A DNA stretch of 64,000 nt, from positions 124,001-188,000 of the forward strand of contig NJFT01000043.1 in assembly GCA_002221725.1 (NCBI GenBank), given 5' to 3'. The DNA is from Scedosporium boydii. Taxonomy: Eukaryota; Ascomycota; Sordariomycetes; Microascales; Microascaceae. Numbering within the stretch: position 1 is the stretch's first letter; each line of letters begins with the position of its first letter. The notes under the pieces were generated by a model. That model saw only the letters and a list, made by a program, of their open reading frames with translations. It made no database searches and was not told the origin of the DNA. This document shows positions 47,320-60,800 of this stretch, one piece after another. The position numbers and the translations under genes are program-made.

Positions 47320-48004
47320 TCAATAGAAGCTCGACCTGCTAATTTTGCTTGGTTTTGTTGTGGTGGAACTTGAGGGTGTGGGGGTTGGTGTCGACTCGAC
47401 GGCGTCTTCCATTTTAGGAGTCTCGGCGGGCTTCGATTCCTTTTGCTTCCGCGAGTCTTGGTGCGCATTATCCTTCTCGATATCACGCAGCACTATCGCC
47501 AGTTTGTGTAAGTATATGCCAGAGGTCTCGATGAACAGGCTTGGGGCAACCGCAATCGAACATGTGTGACTTACTCTCTTCCCACTCCTTCTCCCTCGCA
47601 GGGTCTCCTGTCCCAAGAACCTGTTCCACGTCGACCTTCTCTCCACGCTGTAGTTTCTCAACCACTTCGCGCAAGAGGCCAATCCGGGTGTCAGATTGGC
47701 GCACGAAATTGGCATGGCCAGTCTTGACGGCGATCATATTGATGGACATGGATCCGATCAAGAGAAAGGTGACGATGAAGAAGGTTGCTGGGTTCCATCC
47801 TTTAGACTTCGTCTTGGCGAGCTGGGCTCGGTTCTCTTTCCGGAAAGGTTTCGGGATGAGAGAAGTCCAGAACGATGCCTGCGTCACGGAAGGGAGGGAG
47901 CTGTCGCATCGCACTTGGATGAGAGAGGGAGATCTCGATGCGGCGATTGAAAGCTGGTAAGGCGCTGGCCGAACCAAGAGCCTCCGTACCGCTATTCTGT
48001 GCAT
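47320..48004 (-). CDS. DUF5321-like mitochondrial membrane protein
   Basis: Exons 47575-48004 and 47320-47492, intron 47493-47574 (GTAAGT donor), 200 residues. The N-terminus (MHRIAVRRLLVRP...) is rich in Arg, Ser and Ala and lacks acidic residues, as in mitochondrial presequences. One transmembrane segment follows the motif KGWNPATFF (about residues 74-92). A charged helical region with LLREVVEKLQRGEKVDVEQVLGTGD comes next. A Ser/Thr/Pro-rich tail ends the protein. The WNPATFF and LGTGD blocks match my recollection of the fungal DUF5321 family, whose role is unknown. The start at 48004 is the ATG before the presequence. It is divergent from separase, with 414 bases between starts. Confidence 0.75.
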
Positions 48005-48418
48005 GGCTGTTACGTGAGATGGAACTTGGTATAGCCAAAGACCTTTTGTTTGAGCAATTGCGAGAAAATGAACTGGGTTTCCCAAATTTTCGACCTCAAA
48101 CCAGACCTTCCGCTGCCTTCCGGGCTTCGCGGGCGGCTGTACCCGAGTGGATGGCGGTTGGTTACCCCTGGCAACTGCCGATGTTTAGCCAGCCGACATC
48201 AATGCCATTGTCAAAACGCACGTACCATTCTTTGGTGGCAGCAGCAACTTCAGCTGTGGACATCAACTCTAGATGCTCAAATTTCCAATTGCAAGTTCAC
48301 AGCAGCATTTTTGCATTCTCGTCAGTTTTCTTCCTTTTAGTCTGCTTTTGGGCTATGCGAACGACCGAATACTGCTTGTGATGGTATGTTTTAATGACGA
48401 ACTTATAACACCTACCCA
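48005..48418. promoter_or_regulatory. Divergent promoter region, DUF5321-like gene and separase
   Basis: The 414 bases separate the start codons of two divergent genes, so both promoters must lie here or in the opposing leaders. A pyrimidine-rich tract on the plus strand (48311-48352) lies upstream of the separase start. No specific motif is identified. Confidence 0.45.
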
Positions 48419-51400
48419 ATGACATCCATCAACTCCAAAGTCGACTCCGTGAAGACGGCAGTGTCGTCGGCGACGACTTGCACGTCGGCAACCACAGTCA
48501 TATTACGCGAACTTCTCATATCGGAGATAGATTTGACATCCACAACGAGTACCATAACGAAGCCGGTCTCGAAACGCGTGCCGACAACTTCTCGAACGCG
48601 GACAAAAGCCGCCGAATCCACCAAGACCGAGAGTCAGACCGGCGGGAAGAACGCCGGACTGTCCGCGAAGGACAAAGAGATATTGGCGACGCATGTAATA
48701 AATGCTTCACTCAAGGCCTTGACCGAGGCTGCGAAGGCTTCACCGCCACCACAAACGCCTCGGAAGCGGACGGAACCAGGGCCGACCCCGAGACGGACGC
48801 CAAGCGGAACCTTGCGGAGATCTCTGTCGACGCCACTTTCACCCCTACAGCCTCGAACCCTAAACAGAACTGCCACCACAATAGAACCGCCCTTGCCCAA
48901 ACCTTCGAGATGCCCTACCGGTTCTGCGAATGCGGCCTGCTTTGCTTTGGTTGAGTGCGCGAGAGTAGCTTTCCAGTGCCTTAGATCGTTGAACGGGCCG
49001 GAAGCTTCATCTCAAAAGAGTATGCAACTGGAGATGGGTATATCTGCATTTGTTGGGAAGCTGCTTGCTTTGGGTTTCCAGGACCACGCGTTAAGAGAGT
49101 TGCGGATCCTGAAGAAGCGACTTGAGGAGCGCGCTGTTGCTGGAAACACCAAGAAGGGAACTAAGACGGCGGCGGCAACGGAGGCTTCAGTTAGCAATGC
49201 CCGAGTGTTATCAGACCTTTTGGATTTCAAGGAGTCTGTCATATCTTCGTCGACACGCGCATTAGTTATCTCGACCCAATTATACGTTCTTCGACTTATG
49301 ATGCTTTCCAAAAAGCCCGAGCAAATCGAAGCGGCGGTGCCATTCCTTCGCGAATCGAACAAGACCTCTCCCTTGATCCTTTTACTCGAATCACTACGCG
49401 ATGACCCCAAGGATATCACAAAGGTCGCACGTCAAGTCGAATCCCTGGCGAGTATCGTACTCTCACTTACACCGAGCCCTTCAAACCGCGAGGATGCAGA
49501 AGCCATGGAGCCGCGACTTCATCCATCTCCTTCGTGTGTATTCGAGCTGCAAACCCTTTTCTTGAAGGTGAAAATGAATCTTTGGAGGATATCGAGGCGT
49601 ACAGGAGACGTCGACAAGGAAATCATAACCCCGTTCTCCCGGTACCTCGCCGCATTTGGTCGCCGCCTAAAACATGTCTCGCCAGATTTCTACGAGCTCT
49701 GCCTAGAAGCATTCCTCGACCTGCAAGCGATGATCAAGGAACAGGGCCTCACCTGGTCTGAGACATCAAAATCTCCAGTCGCTGCAGTCTATCGGAGTCT
49801 AGCCACATCCGCCATTTCCCTCAAGCGGGTGGCTGAAGCGAAGGACTGGGTGGAGAAGCTATACGGCTTTCTTGACCCTGAGAAGGACTCCGCCGCCAGA
49901 CGATGTTCTATCGCAGCTCAACTGTTGGGTCTGTGCCTAAAATGTAAACTCGACGAGCCAAAGGTGACAGGCCTCCTCGCGGAGACAATCGAGGGTATGC
50001 AAGGCACACTGAGAGGGGAGAGTGGCGAGTTGGATCAGTTGCTAGTCGACCTGTCGCTAGCCCGCAGGTCTGCTGTCGGTCTTCTCATGAGTGCTTCTGA
50101 GAAAAAATCAAAACTTCCATCTGCTCTTATCGAACTCCTACAATCATTCATAATCCAGTATCCCCGATTTACGATACGATGGCTCGGAAAGCCTCCATCT
50201 CGCGAGGCCGGCGCCACTGGCAAAGATTTCCTTCGGTTCGAAACTAGGAGACAGGCCGTCCAGGGTACTCTGGGCCAGGTTCTCGACTCTGCACTTGTCG
50301 TCACCAAGACTCTACTCAGTTCCGGCAAGGTAGATTGGACCAAACCTGATGCTGTTTTGCAAGATTGCCTAGATCTACTTGACAGAATGGGTGACTTGAA
50401 GGGATCACTTAACGGCAGCAACGGCAACACATATCACGTCAAAATTTCGAACCTGTATTACATGAAATATGCTTTGATGCGACAGAACCCAGAGAATGCG
50501 AAGGACCTAACCGCGTTGAGAGCTCTTCGCCGCTCTCTGGATGCTGTTCGAAATCGAAGTCCGCAGGAGAAGGAGGCGGCCCAGTTTGTAGCCAAGCTTG
50601 AGCGCTTCGCGGACATTTGCACGAAGTTCAGGCGAATCGAAGAGGCGAGAGAGTCACTACAGTCCATCTGCACCACAATGGTCGAGGAAGGCGTGCTATC
50701 AAACGTTGCCTCGCTCCTCAATGACCAGCCTCCATCCGTCGCATGGTCTACAGACGAGAAGACCGAGCTGCTCTCTCGGACACTCTGTTCGATTTCCAAG
50801 CTCGACAAGTCGTGGAACGACTGGACTTTTTTCATGCCTGAAGTCGAACGCGCCGCAGTCTTGGAGCATCTGGTGCATATTATTGCATCCGGAGAGAACA
50901 CCAAGACGACCAAGGAGCCGCTCAAGTTAACCGACCCCCCGGCCGACTCACTACTGCGGATTTACTCTCTTGAGAAGTTCCCGATCCGCCGCCTAAGGAC
51001 GCTCCTTTATCTCTATTCGATGCACATCGCCAACCCCGATTATTCTTCATCGATCCGAAGCCACATTGACGCCGCAGTCAGAGCCGCATCCTCCAAATCC
51101 CTTGGCGAGGACGGTGGTTTAACTCGGTACCTTCCCCACCTCACTGCTTATCTATCATCCGTAACTTCTCTTACGCACTGGACCCCGAATAATGCCAATC
51201 TTCAGGCCGCCATCTCCCACTGGCGCGGCGTAGTTGACAGTTCAAAGTCAAAGGAGGATGTTCTCTGCCGCATCGACGATGCTGCCACTCTCACAACCCA
51301 TCTCAAGGCCGTAGCCGATCTTGCCAGCATGAAGGGAGAGGGCACATTAGTAGTTGCTCTCTTAGAACTACTGGCGGACTTGGCGAAGAAACTGGAGGAG

Positions 51401-54400
51401 TCTTTCCTGGACGACGTAGTCTCAAACTACAGCCTGTTGGCTACACAATACGCGAGTCTCGGATACGCCGACAAGGCGGAGGCAATCATCGAGTCAACGA
51501 AAGAGATCGCTGAACAGACGGACAAGCTATCTGGAGCAACCCTGGCTGATTTCCATCTTTCAGTTGCGGATTACTGCATTACTACTGGAAGTTTCGATCA
51601 GGCGTATGTTCAAACCCCGTCACGACTTATATTTTCCTTCTTTTCCTAAAATCATATGCTAACCTTTAATCAGAGAACTTCGCCTGGCCGAGGCAAAGCA
51701 GGCATTCACCTCTCTTGTTACGAACCAAGCATCTAGGTCCCGGGGGTCGTCGTTGATGGCTATGGCCAACCTCCTCTACTCGATCGTCGCCCTGGAGAAA
51801 GGAGAGACTCAATTAGCTCTCACTTATGCCAAGGATAGCGTGAAGATTATGTTCCACGACTGGACCAAGTACGAGAAGAAGGACAAGACTATGATGGGAT
51901 CGAATGCCAACCATAGCGCGCTCGGAGACAGCCTAGGTCCCGGAGTAGGCAGCCTTGAAACCGCCACACTCTCTCGTGTCGTGCATGGCTCCGACTTCTG
52001 GGCGCTTGCTTCGCCCTTAATCCGGGCGCTCCACCGACTCTCGTCCCTCTACGCACACATGGGCATGTTCCAGGACACTTTGTACTATGCTGAGCAAGCC
52101 TACAAGGTTGCTGAGAGCTCTGGGTCCGCATTTTATATTGCACAATCTGCGATGTGGAGTGGCTCCGTCTGGATCAAGGGAGGAAAGCCGGAGAAGGGTC
52201 TCGACTATCTGGCCAATGCCCGTGCTTTCGTCACGGAGAACCCCCATATATCCCAATCCGTGACATTAGCTTGTCACCTCAGCGAGTTGTACCGCATGAT
52301 TGGCGACTCCGAATCTGAGGAAGAAATGCTCCAGTTTGCGGAATCCAATGTCCACCATGCCGGCTCAATGATCAAGCCTCAGCTCGACGATGAAATCGCA
52401 AACGAGATGGAGAAGCTTAGCCTCACCGCGAACAAGACGAGAACAACACGGGGAACGCGGGCCAGGGCTCCAGCAGCGAAGAAGGCGATGGCGAAGACGA
52501 CGACTACGACGAAGAGAGCGCCAGCAAGGGGCAAAGCTGCTACCGTATCGAAACCAGCGCCAGTTGAGGATGATGCCCATATCTCCCTCAAGAAGGCGTC
52601 AATCCTGCTCTATAGAGCTCTTGGATACATACATCAAAAGGATTGGGCCTCCGCTGCGGCGGTGCTTGAAGGGATCAAGGGGCGCCTCAGGGGCCTAGAA
52701 GATGTCTCCCGTGAGCAAATGATTCGGGCGGCCTGCCTTGTCGGCCAGAGCCTCGATGACATGATTCATGATCCTGTGTTCTCTGTTGTCCAGGACTCCA
52801 CGATCTCCTTCCCCTCCGTGTCTCTGGTCAAACAAGCGGACAATGACAAACCGACCCCGGCTAAGCCTGCACCTGTGCGGAAGGGTTCCAAGGCGCGTGC
52901 GGCCACCAACTTCGTGGATGCGCTCAAAGAAGCGCAGGATTACCTTTTGGAAGCTAACTCGGCGGCCGTCGTACGCGGAGATGGCGGATTCCTGCATCGC
53001 ATCTCTTCCCTCTTGCAGAGCACAGTCATCTTCCTCTCGGCCACGACTTCGAAGTCAAACTTCATTGGACATCCTGGGTACGCGACATGCGCAGTAGAGC
53101 TTGCGAGAAACGTTACCTGGAGAAGAGAGCGGAAGGCGCAGCAGGTTACCGGCTCCGCTGCTAAGATAGAATGGCCCACATCACTTCCCACTACGGATCC
53201 CAGCCGGTCAAGCCTTGGAGTTACTACTGATATCTCGAGGTTCCAGCGAGACTACATCGATATTATACCGAGTAGCTGGACGGTAGTCTCGATATCACCT
53301 AGTGATAACCGAGAAGATTTGTGCATCACGAGGCTGCAGGCAGGTCATACTCCATTTGTGCTCCGCCTGCCGCTTGAGCGAGCCAATTCGAGAGATGCCG
53401 ATACTGAAGTTTTCAATTTCCATCACGGACTTGAGGAGTTGCAGGAGCTTATCAAGCTGGCGAACAAGAACTCTCATGATGCAAGAGATATGACAATCAA
53501 GGGCGCCAAAGCGGCGTGGTGGGAGGAGCGAGAGATGCTCGACGACCGGTTCAAGATGCTACTCGATAACATCGAGTCGGTCTGGCTCGGCGGCTTCAAG
53601 GGCGTATTCTCTCAGCACAAGAGAAGGACAGACCTCCTTGCGAGATTCCAAAAATCGTTCCAGAATATGCTCGATAAGTATCTCCCCTCTCGGCGACGGA
53701 TTCGGGGCAAGCGTTCTACCAAGACTCCCAAGATCACCTTTGATCCTCGAATCTTGGAGCTGTTTATTGGACTTGGACACCCGACACCCGACGACCTCGA
53801 TTACGAAGAAGCTCTTACGGACCTGCTGTACTTTACGATTGATATCTTACAATTCCACGGCGAGCAGAATGCCTACGATGAGATTGACTTTGACTCCTTG
53901 GTCGTCGAGGCTATGGATGCGATTTCGGCGTATCATCAGGCTGTCAATGCCGAGGGGGAAACCGAAGAGAATTCCCATACGATTCTAGTTCTGGATAAGT
54001 CTCTTCATGGGTTCCCTTGGGAATCACTTCCCTGCATGCAAGGGGCCGCCGTCTCTCGCGTGCCTTCCCTGGCTTGCCTGAGGCGATTGATTCTCGAGCA
54101 ACGATCGTTAAAGCCCGCTGAGATGGACTTTGACTCCGAGAGTCCATCTGTTGAGAACGACTCACGGCCAGGCCATCACGTATCGCCAACCTCCGGAACA
54201 TACATTCTCAACCCTGCCGGTGATCTCGGCAACACCCTCTCAGCATTCCAGAAGCCCCTTGAAGATCTCGGCGATGCCTGGTCCGGCATTGTGAGCCGCT
54301 CCCCCACTGAGCCCGAGTTCGAGCGCGCCCTCACCGAGTCAGACATCATGCTGTACTTCGGCCACGGCAGCGGCGCCCAATACATCAGGGGCAAGACGAT

Positions 54401-54806
54401 CCGGCGCATGCAGAAGTGCCGCGCCACGGTCCTCCTTATGGGCTGTAGCTCGGCGAGCCTGGAGGCAGCGGGCGAGTTCGAGTGTCACGGAACCGTGTGG
54501 AATTACATGCTCTCAGGTTGTCCGGCCGTCGTCGGCGCTCTATGGGACGTCACAGACCGAGAGGCAGATCGATTTGCTGGGAAAGTGCTCGAAGAGTGGG
54601 GGCTCATGAAGGCGGGGACGTTCAAGGAGGACAAGAAGGGCAAGGGCAAGGCTCTAGAATCTGACGACGAGGATCAAGAGGCGGGAGAAGGGTGCTCGCT
54701 TGTGGAAGCTGTTGCGAGGGCGAGGGGCGCTTGCCGATTCAAGTATCTTACGTCGGCAGCGATGTGTGTGTATGGCATTCCTGTCTATATCAACAGGGAA
54801 GGATGA
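48419..54806 (+). CDS. Separase (peptidase C50, ESP1/Cut1/BimB)
   Basis: Exons 48419-51603 and 51674-54806, intron 51604-51673, 2105 residues. Separase is the caspase-like cysteine protease that cleaves the cohesin kleisin at anaphase onset, after securin is degraded. The C-terminal protease domain has the catalytic His1959 in YFGHGSGAQY and Cys1986 in LLMGCSSASL, followed by WNYMLSGCPAVVGALWDVTD. The long N-terminal region is an alpha-helical TPR/HEAT-like superhelix (about residues 160-1290). A disordered Lys/Arg/Thr-rich linker lies at about 1310-1360. The N-terminal 140 residues are low-complexity and basic. The length is typical for the family and the catalytic dyad is intact. Confidence 0.96.
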
Positions 54807-57800
54807 AGCATTGTGGGAATATTGCAGGGTGGCGGTTCTGTATAGTATACGTGCGAATGGGTTTGTATGTCATGACCACAGGTCATTTGCATGAATAGGT
54901 GTTTTTCTTTTTTTTTTTTTCTTCTTTTTAATCTATCAAATAGGGGCCTGGGAGAGGAGTAGGCGGGAGTCTTGGGGTTGCGTGTGTTTCCTTTTTCTTC
55001 TTCGATATTGTTTGATGGCATTGGCATTGAGTTTTGTGTTGCATAGACGTTGGAAGCTGAACTTCTTGCTGGATACCCCTGGTTCTTGGACGGAGAAGAT
55101 GGTATTTGAGCTGGGTATTAAAATATATATTTTATTGTCATGGCCATGCTTCCTTCTATGGACCCATTCATGTTACAGAACGTCCAGTGCTACATGATGT
55201 AGACTACACGAGGCTACGTGCTTGCCGGATGCCCTACGCGAGGAACGATTTTGAAGGATGGATGAGCATGGATGATGGAGCACCTCGTGCATTCGTTGCA
55301 GTTGAGATCATCGCAACTGGAGCTCAAATGGAGATGGTTCCCCTGGCTCTTCGGAGCTCATAGGCCTTACAATAAATGGGTAAGAAACGGGCTTATCTAC
55401 GCCCATCTATCGCCTCATCTCTTTTTTAGATAACACCATTGAGTTAAGCAGCTATTACTTACCAACTTTGACTCTAATCAGGGGCAAGATTTGGTCTCAC
55501 GAAATTGTAAGCGAAAAGGTCTTAGTTCTTCCAAGCATCACATCGAATATCAGAAACGGCGACGAGGCACTAAGCAACCTGCCTTTGTTCCCATTTTTCT
55601 CTTATTCCAGAAAGAAACAAGGAATTCTTTGTGCTCGGAAATTTCTTGCTTCGTTTCTCAGGTGAAGATCCGAGGTGCAGGGTGGTACGGACGATCCGCG
55701 ATCGACGTCAAATGGGCTGAAGATCTGGTCCAGGCGTCGGTAGTTGGCGGGAAGGAGGGTGGAAGGGGAAGAAACCCTGGTTTCAGACATGTCTTGATAT
55801 GTCCTACCCCCCACCTCTCAGGGTCAGATCCGATGTCGTGAGAGGAGACTCTTCGAGACCTGGCTATGGTTGTATACGGAATTGTGAGCTCTTGTATTTG
55901 ATGGTCTTGGCTGGGGTATCTAACGGGTGTGATGTGACACTTCGGCGGACGGGATATGCCGCGCGACGAGAATATATACTCAGTGAGATATTAAAACGAT
56001 TCAGCGGATGTGCCTGAGGACGCCGCCGGGGTTTGCCTTGTCCTAATCTACTTCGACCGCAAAGGGAGGTTCCTCAAGAAGATTCGAGATCCATAACATG
56101 GCTTGACAAGTTATAGACCCTGCGGTGACTCCCCCAGGGCAAGGCCATACGACGATGAATCTCGACTCGCCAAGAAGTCGCATAACAAGGCCCAAGACAG
56201 AAGACGATGCTGTCCTACACTGATCAAACAATGGAAGAAGCATATCGAGGAGAGATTCGGATGTGCTTGGCTGGAGCCGTAGATAAGGCCAATACTAGAG
56301 ACGCAAGACGATCACTCCACAGGGAAGAAAGGAGCCAGGAACTCGATACATTCTCTGGAGAGTCTCGACTTAGCATTTCAAGGCGTGACGAGAGCTACGC
56401 AGAGGGAGTCTAAAAGCACAGACATCTTCACTTGCAGCTGTAGTCTTGCCGCAAAGTCGATCTAACAACGAGGAAAAGGGAGCATCCATTCATCGTCGGC
56501 AGGAGTGAATGATATCATCAATTGACAGGCCCCGAGATATCAGGCCTGTTCCTTGCTATTAAGCGACGCATGTCACTGCGTACGAGGATTTTTAAAAAGC
56601 AGCTTTCAATCAATCAGAAGCTAAGCCGGCACAAGCTTGCCGCTTGCCGCTCGTAGAAACAGATGAATGGTTGAATGATCATTGATGCATATCGCAGGCG
56701 TCATGATTGACATCAATCTGATGGCATAGGGGCGCAAGCAAAGTCTGCAGTGCTTATCTGTATTCGATCACACAATGCTCGAAGCTTCATCAAGATTTCT
56801 CCCCAGCGCTTATCGACCGAAGAAATGTACATTTGATTCGCACACGTTTTGCCAATTGTGACGACAGAGCCTAAAATTAGACCTTGCGTGCTCGAAGACG
56901 CACGCAAGATGCCGTGCTACGTGATGCGAGGTTCCCAAACGACCCGCCGGTGAGAATATGCGTCCGTCACTACGTAGCATTGGAGGGTCTAGCCCGAGTT
57001 CTCCCGCTGTACTTCCTCGGAGCAGCAGAGACCGTGAATATCAAGTATATCCGTGTGTTTAATGGCATTAAGGCGGGCCGGCCACTGAATGAGGACCGGG
57101 CGGGGATGGCTCACTTGCCCCTCAAACCCTCAAGATCAAAGGTGAACGATCTACGAGGCACGGGAGAAAGGGGACGGACACCAGAATTATCTCCGTGACG
57201 ACCGAGAAAAGGGCGAGAAGACGTCGTGTATAGTACGAAGTAGTAGCCAATATCTCTGGGCGCCGTGTCGCAGTGGAATTGCGAAGTCGAGACTTCATCC
57301 GCAAATTATTCCCCCACGTTTTAGGGGAGGGGCAGGCAGTGGCAAAGTAGCAATAGAGAGATAGGAATAGGCTAGTGCGGAGTGGATTTCTGGGGAAAGT
57401 TGCAAAAACTTGATTGCTCAGCTGGTTCAATTCTGGGGTTGAGGAAGAAGGCAAGGGAAGGTGATTGAGCGCGGGCTGGGTGATCCGAGACCATTCTGTT
57501 GTGTGATGTAGTGGACAACAGAGCAACAGAGAGCGAGGACGGGTTGGGCATATGGTCTCGTCTCCTCTCTCTTTTCAATGTTGCCCTCGGCGATTTAGCC
57601 GTCACTGTAGACTGGCTTTTTCATTCCACCCCCAAGGAAGCCCGATAAAGGACTTGATTGAAGATGGTTCTACCTTGCGGTTACACTACCCCGAACGACA
57701 AACTTGTTGATCCCGCAGCATCACCACGAAGTCGAAAGGTGATCTCTGCCTCATAGAAGCTGGAGAAGCCGCAGCCGGCGACCGTTTTCCAAGAGAATGC

Positions 57801-60800
57801 GGAATAGAAGGACTAGTGGCGCAGACTCGGGTCTCGGGGCAACCGAGTCTCTGGCCTGCGGATGTTCCGGCGGCCTGGAGAACGAAGGGCGTAGCGGCTA
57901 GACAAGCTGATTGGATGGCTCGGCCCAAAAACGCTGTTAGTGAGTGGATTAGGTTTATGATGCATGAAATAGAGTGCTACATTTTATCGTTGATCTGAAC
58001 CCGCGGTGGTCGCCAATGAGTATTACACACAGCAAGATTGATCTTGTATGTCATAGGTAAATTGATATTTTGGATAGCCCGACAGATCAGGGTTCTTCGC
58101 CGTATTTGCTATGTTTGCTGTGGGAGAGTGCCATATCCGAAGTTAGGAATACCTCTTTCCGGGACAATACAAACGTGAACGCCACACAGGAAGAACTCGG
58201 GGTGTCATTTGGATCGACAAAACTCGTCTGAATCGATCTGGACTGGGGAAGCAAGGTCGAGAACGCGAAGGAAGAGCTGAAGCGTTACATCCGTGCCAAG
58301 CAGGAGGATGGAGGCGAAGCGAATCCCCGCGAAAACAACTTTCAACGTAGCGTCTTTCCCCGTCTTTCCTCGACTCTTGTAAACTGGGGATAAGCATAAA
58401 AACCAATCTTCAACATGTTCCCACACCGAGATATCTCCGACATTGTCGTGATGAGTGCATTTTGTTGTTTCCTGACGCCTGCCCCAGTCCCAAAGCAGTT
58501 TGGTCGACAGAACTAGGAGATCCTGGGGCACCCCTCCTTGGCCTCTTTGTGGTGTCGGTGGTAAGGATCCTGGTTTCTTGTCGAAAACTTCGTCTCGCCC
58601 ACCCTGCCCACAATGCGACTTGTACCACGTGGAGTACCAGCCAACTGGCCCGCAGGTGTTTGTGGGCGTTGTCTGGCGTTTCCGCTTCGGGAATGGCGTT
58701 GATAACAGGGGTGGTTGACTAGCCTGGCGTAATGGAGGCCTTGGGGACCGTCGGTGATTGGGGTCATGGATGATTACCTCGCACTGCGGAGTCCGAAGGA
58801 CGAAGTATGGGTACCTACAATTGTACAGACCTCTTCATAACTTCGTAATCTGGAGTCGGCCTCAAATTTGAAGTCCGAAGTCATAGGACGGAACTTGTCA
58901 GAACGCTTGAACCTTGATCATTACTTTAGAAGCGCACACATGGTGCTCCAATGTCTCTGCTCTCTTACTTCATATGATGTAAGCAGCAACTTTGTAACAT
59001 TGGACATGCGAAGGTATGCTCGCGTGCATTGAATCGTTCCTTCTACACTAGTTGTTCATGGTTTTGATTTGCAGGAAGGAACTGGGGACCGGGGAGGGGG
59101 ACTCACAAATTTCGGAAGTCGCACCCTCAGGGCGGCGGTACGGAGTACGAAGTACATCCAGACCCTTCCATACCAGTCTGGTTTCTTCTCGCCCAGCTCG
59201 CTAGGTCACAGGTCACCGTCATACTTGTAGGGCTCACTGGAGATGAGATCTTAATGCAGGACAGGGGTATTGATATCAACCATCATCACCACGACCTCGC
59301 ACTTCGTAAGGCCCAGGATTGACCATGCTTTGAGGTGCATCGTATAATTGTAGTATACCTTTGTATGTACAAAGGTGCTCCGCGACGTCTCCGCAGAACG
59401 CCGTCTGCATCTGTACTTCGTAGATTAGGAATAATCTCATCTGGGGAAGAGGCAGATGGCGCTCTGTCGCACGACGAAGTAATACTACTTGAAGTTGATA
59501 ACGCATCCCTTGTACTATGAGGGATCGTATTGTGGAGACTTCTGGACTTGGTCAGCACAGAGCACCTTAGTCCTGCATTCGCTCTTCGTGTCGTTGTGGG
59601 CGTGACGAATCGTCTCGATTCCGGTGGGATGGATCGCTACGAACTACGTGTTGTGTAGCCTGACGTAGGGATGTATGTCGTGTCGGATTGATGATCGGTG
59701 AGATATGTTTCGAGTCTAGAACCGCAAGATACATCGCATGTCATGATTGTCACTCGGCAAGATCCCTTACACCAGATGGCTCCAAGGCCTTGCTCGGCGG
59801 TTTCATAACATGCAATACGAAGTGGAAATTGATACCCTTTGATGCTGGATCGATGTAAGGGCCTTCTTCTTTAACATCTCGAGTCCTCGCTTCAGCAACA
59901 GCAATTACTCTTCACACGCGATACTAGGTTTCAGGATAAAGGTTCGGTGAAAGAGGGGATGAGGTGTTCTAACAGCCTGGCGAGGGAAGGAACACGAAGT
60001 GAGTGGTGGTGAAGAATAATTTCCAATCTCCTCGGCCGTGGCTGAAATCGAGAGCTTACTGCTAGTTGCGGATTCGGAATGTCTTTCGAAGAGAAGATAG
60101 GACATAGGCTGCACGGCGCAAGAAGCGTGCCGTATCGAATATGCTTCTCCGTGCTGAGAGGAGGATCTGAAGAACGATAAACTACGAAATAAATATGTGA
60201 TTGATATTGTTTCGACAGCCTATGTCAGGCTCCATCCTATTCGCACGGGAAGAAACGACACAATCCTCGCTTGTTCTGCTGGTTACATGCACCTCCGATA
60301 TCCAATATCGATATCGGCGACTTTCTTGTTATTAATTACTCCCAGACACCAGCCCGATATACCCATCCCGCCTGCTCGTCTCTTCCCTCTCTTCTTTGTT
60401 TCCGCCTGCATTTTGATGATCTTGGCAGGCAGGAAATGTCCGGGGGAGATAAACGCTGAAGGCTTGGCTTGGGTCAATATATCCCCTGCCCTTTTGGGAA
60501 GGTCTGCGGAAATTTTGACTCGGAATACCGGGCCATGATTCTCGACCCCGTGGTCCATTGACGATATTATTGCCTGGTCGTACTCTAATACCCCATAGCT
60601 TCCTGGTGCCTGGTGGTTGTACTGAAGACCGACCGCCTGATGACAGTGACAGCCCCCTGGCCTCGACAAATCGAGCAGCATGCAGTGTAGCATCCAAGGG
60701 TGTCGAAATATTCGCCTCAGCTGGTGGGTCCGCTGCCCATATTCCACCTCAAGATAATACGAAGTAATATCAATAGATCAGGGAGCGGACAGAGTAGGAA

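Noticed and set aside
57122..57526. 134-codon minus-strand frame in the gene desert
   Set aside because: It starts in a region with stops in all neighbouring frames and shows no domain or transmembrane pattern.
60283..60747. 154-codon minus-strand frame, the longest in the desert
   Set aside because: No similarity to any family I know, no conserved-looking segment and no regulatory or splice context.
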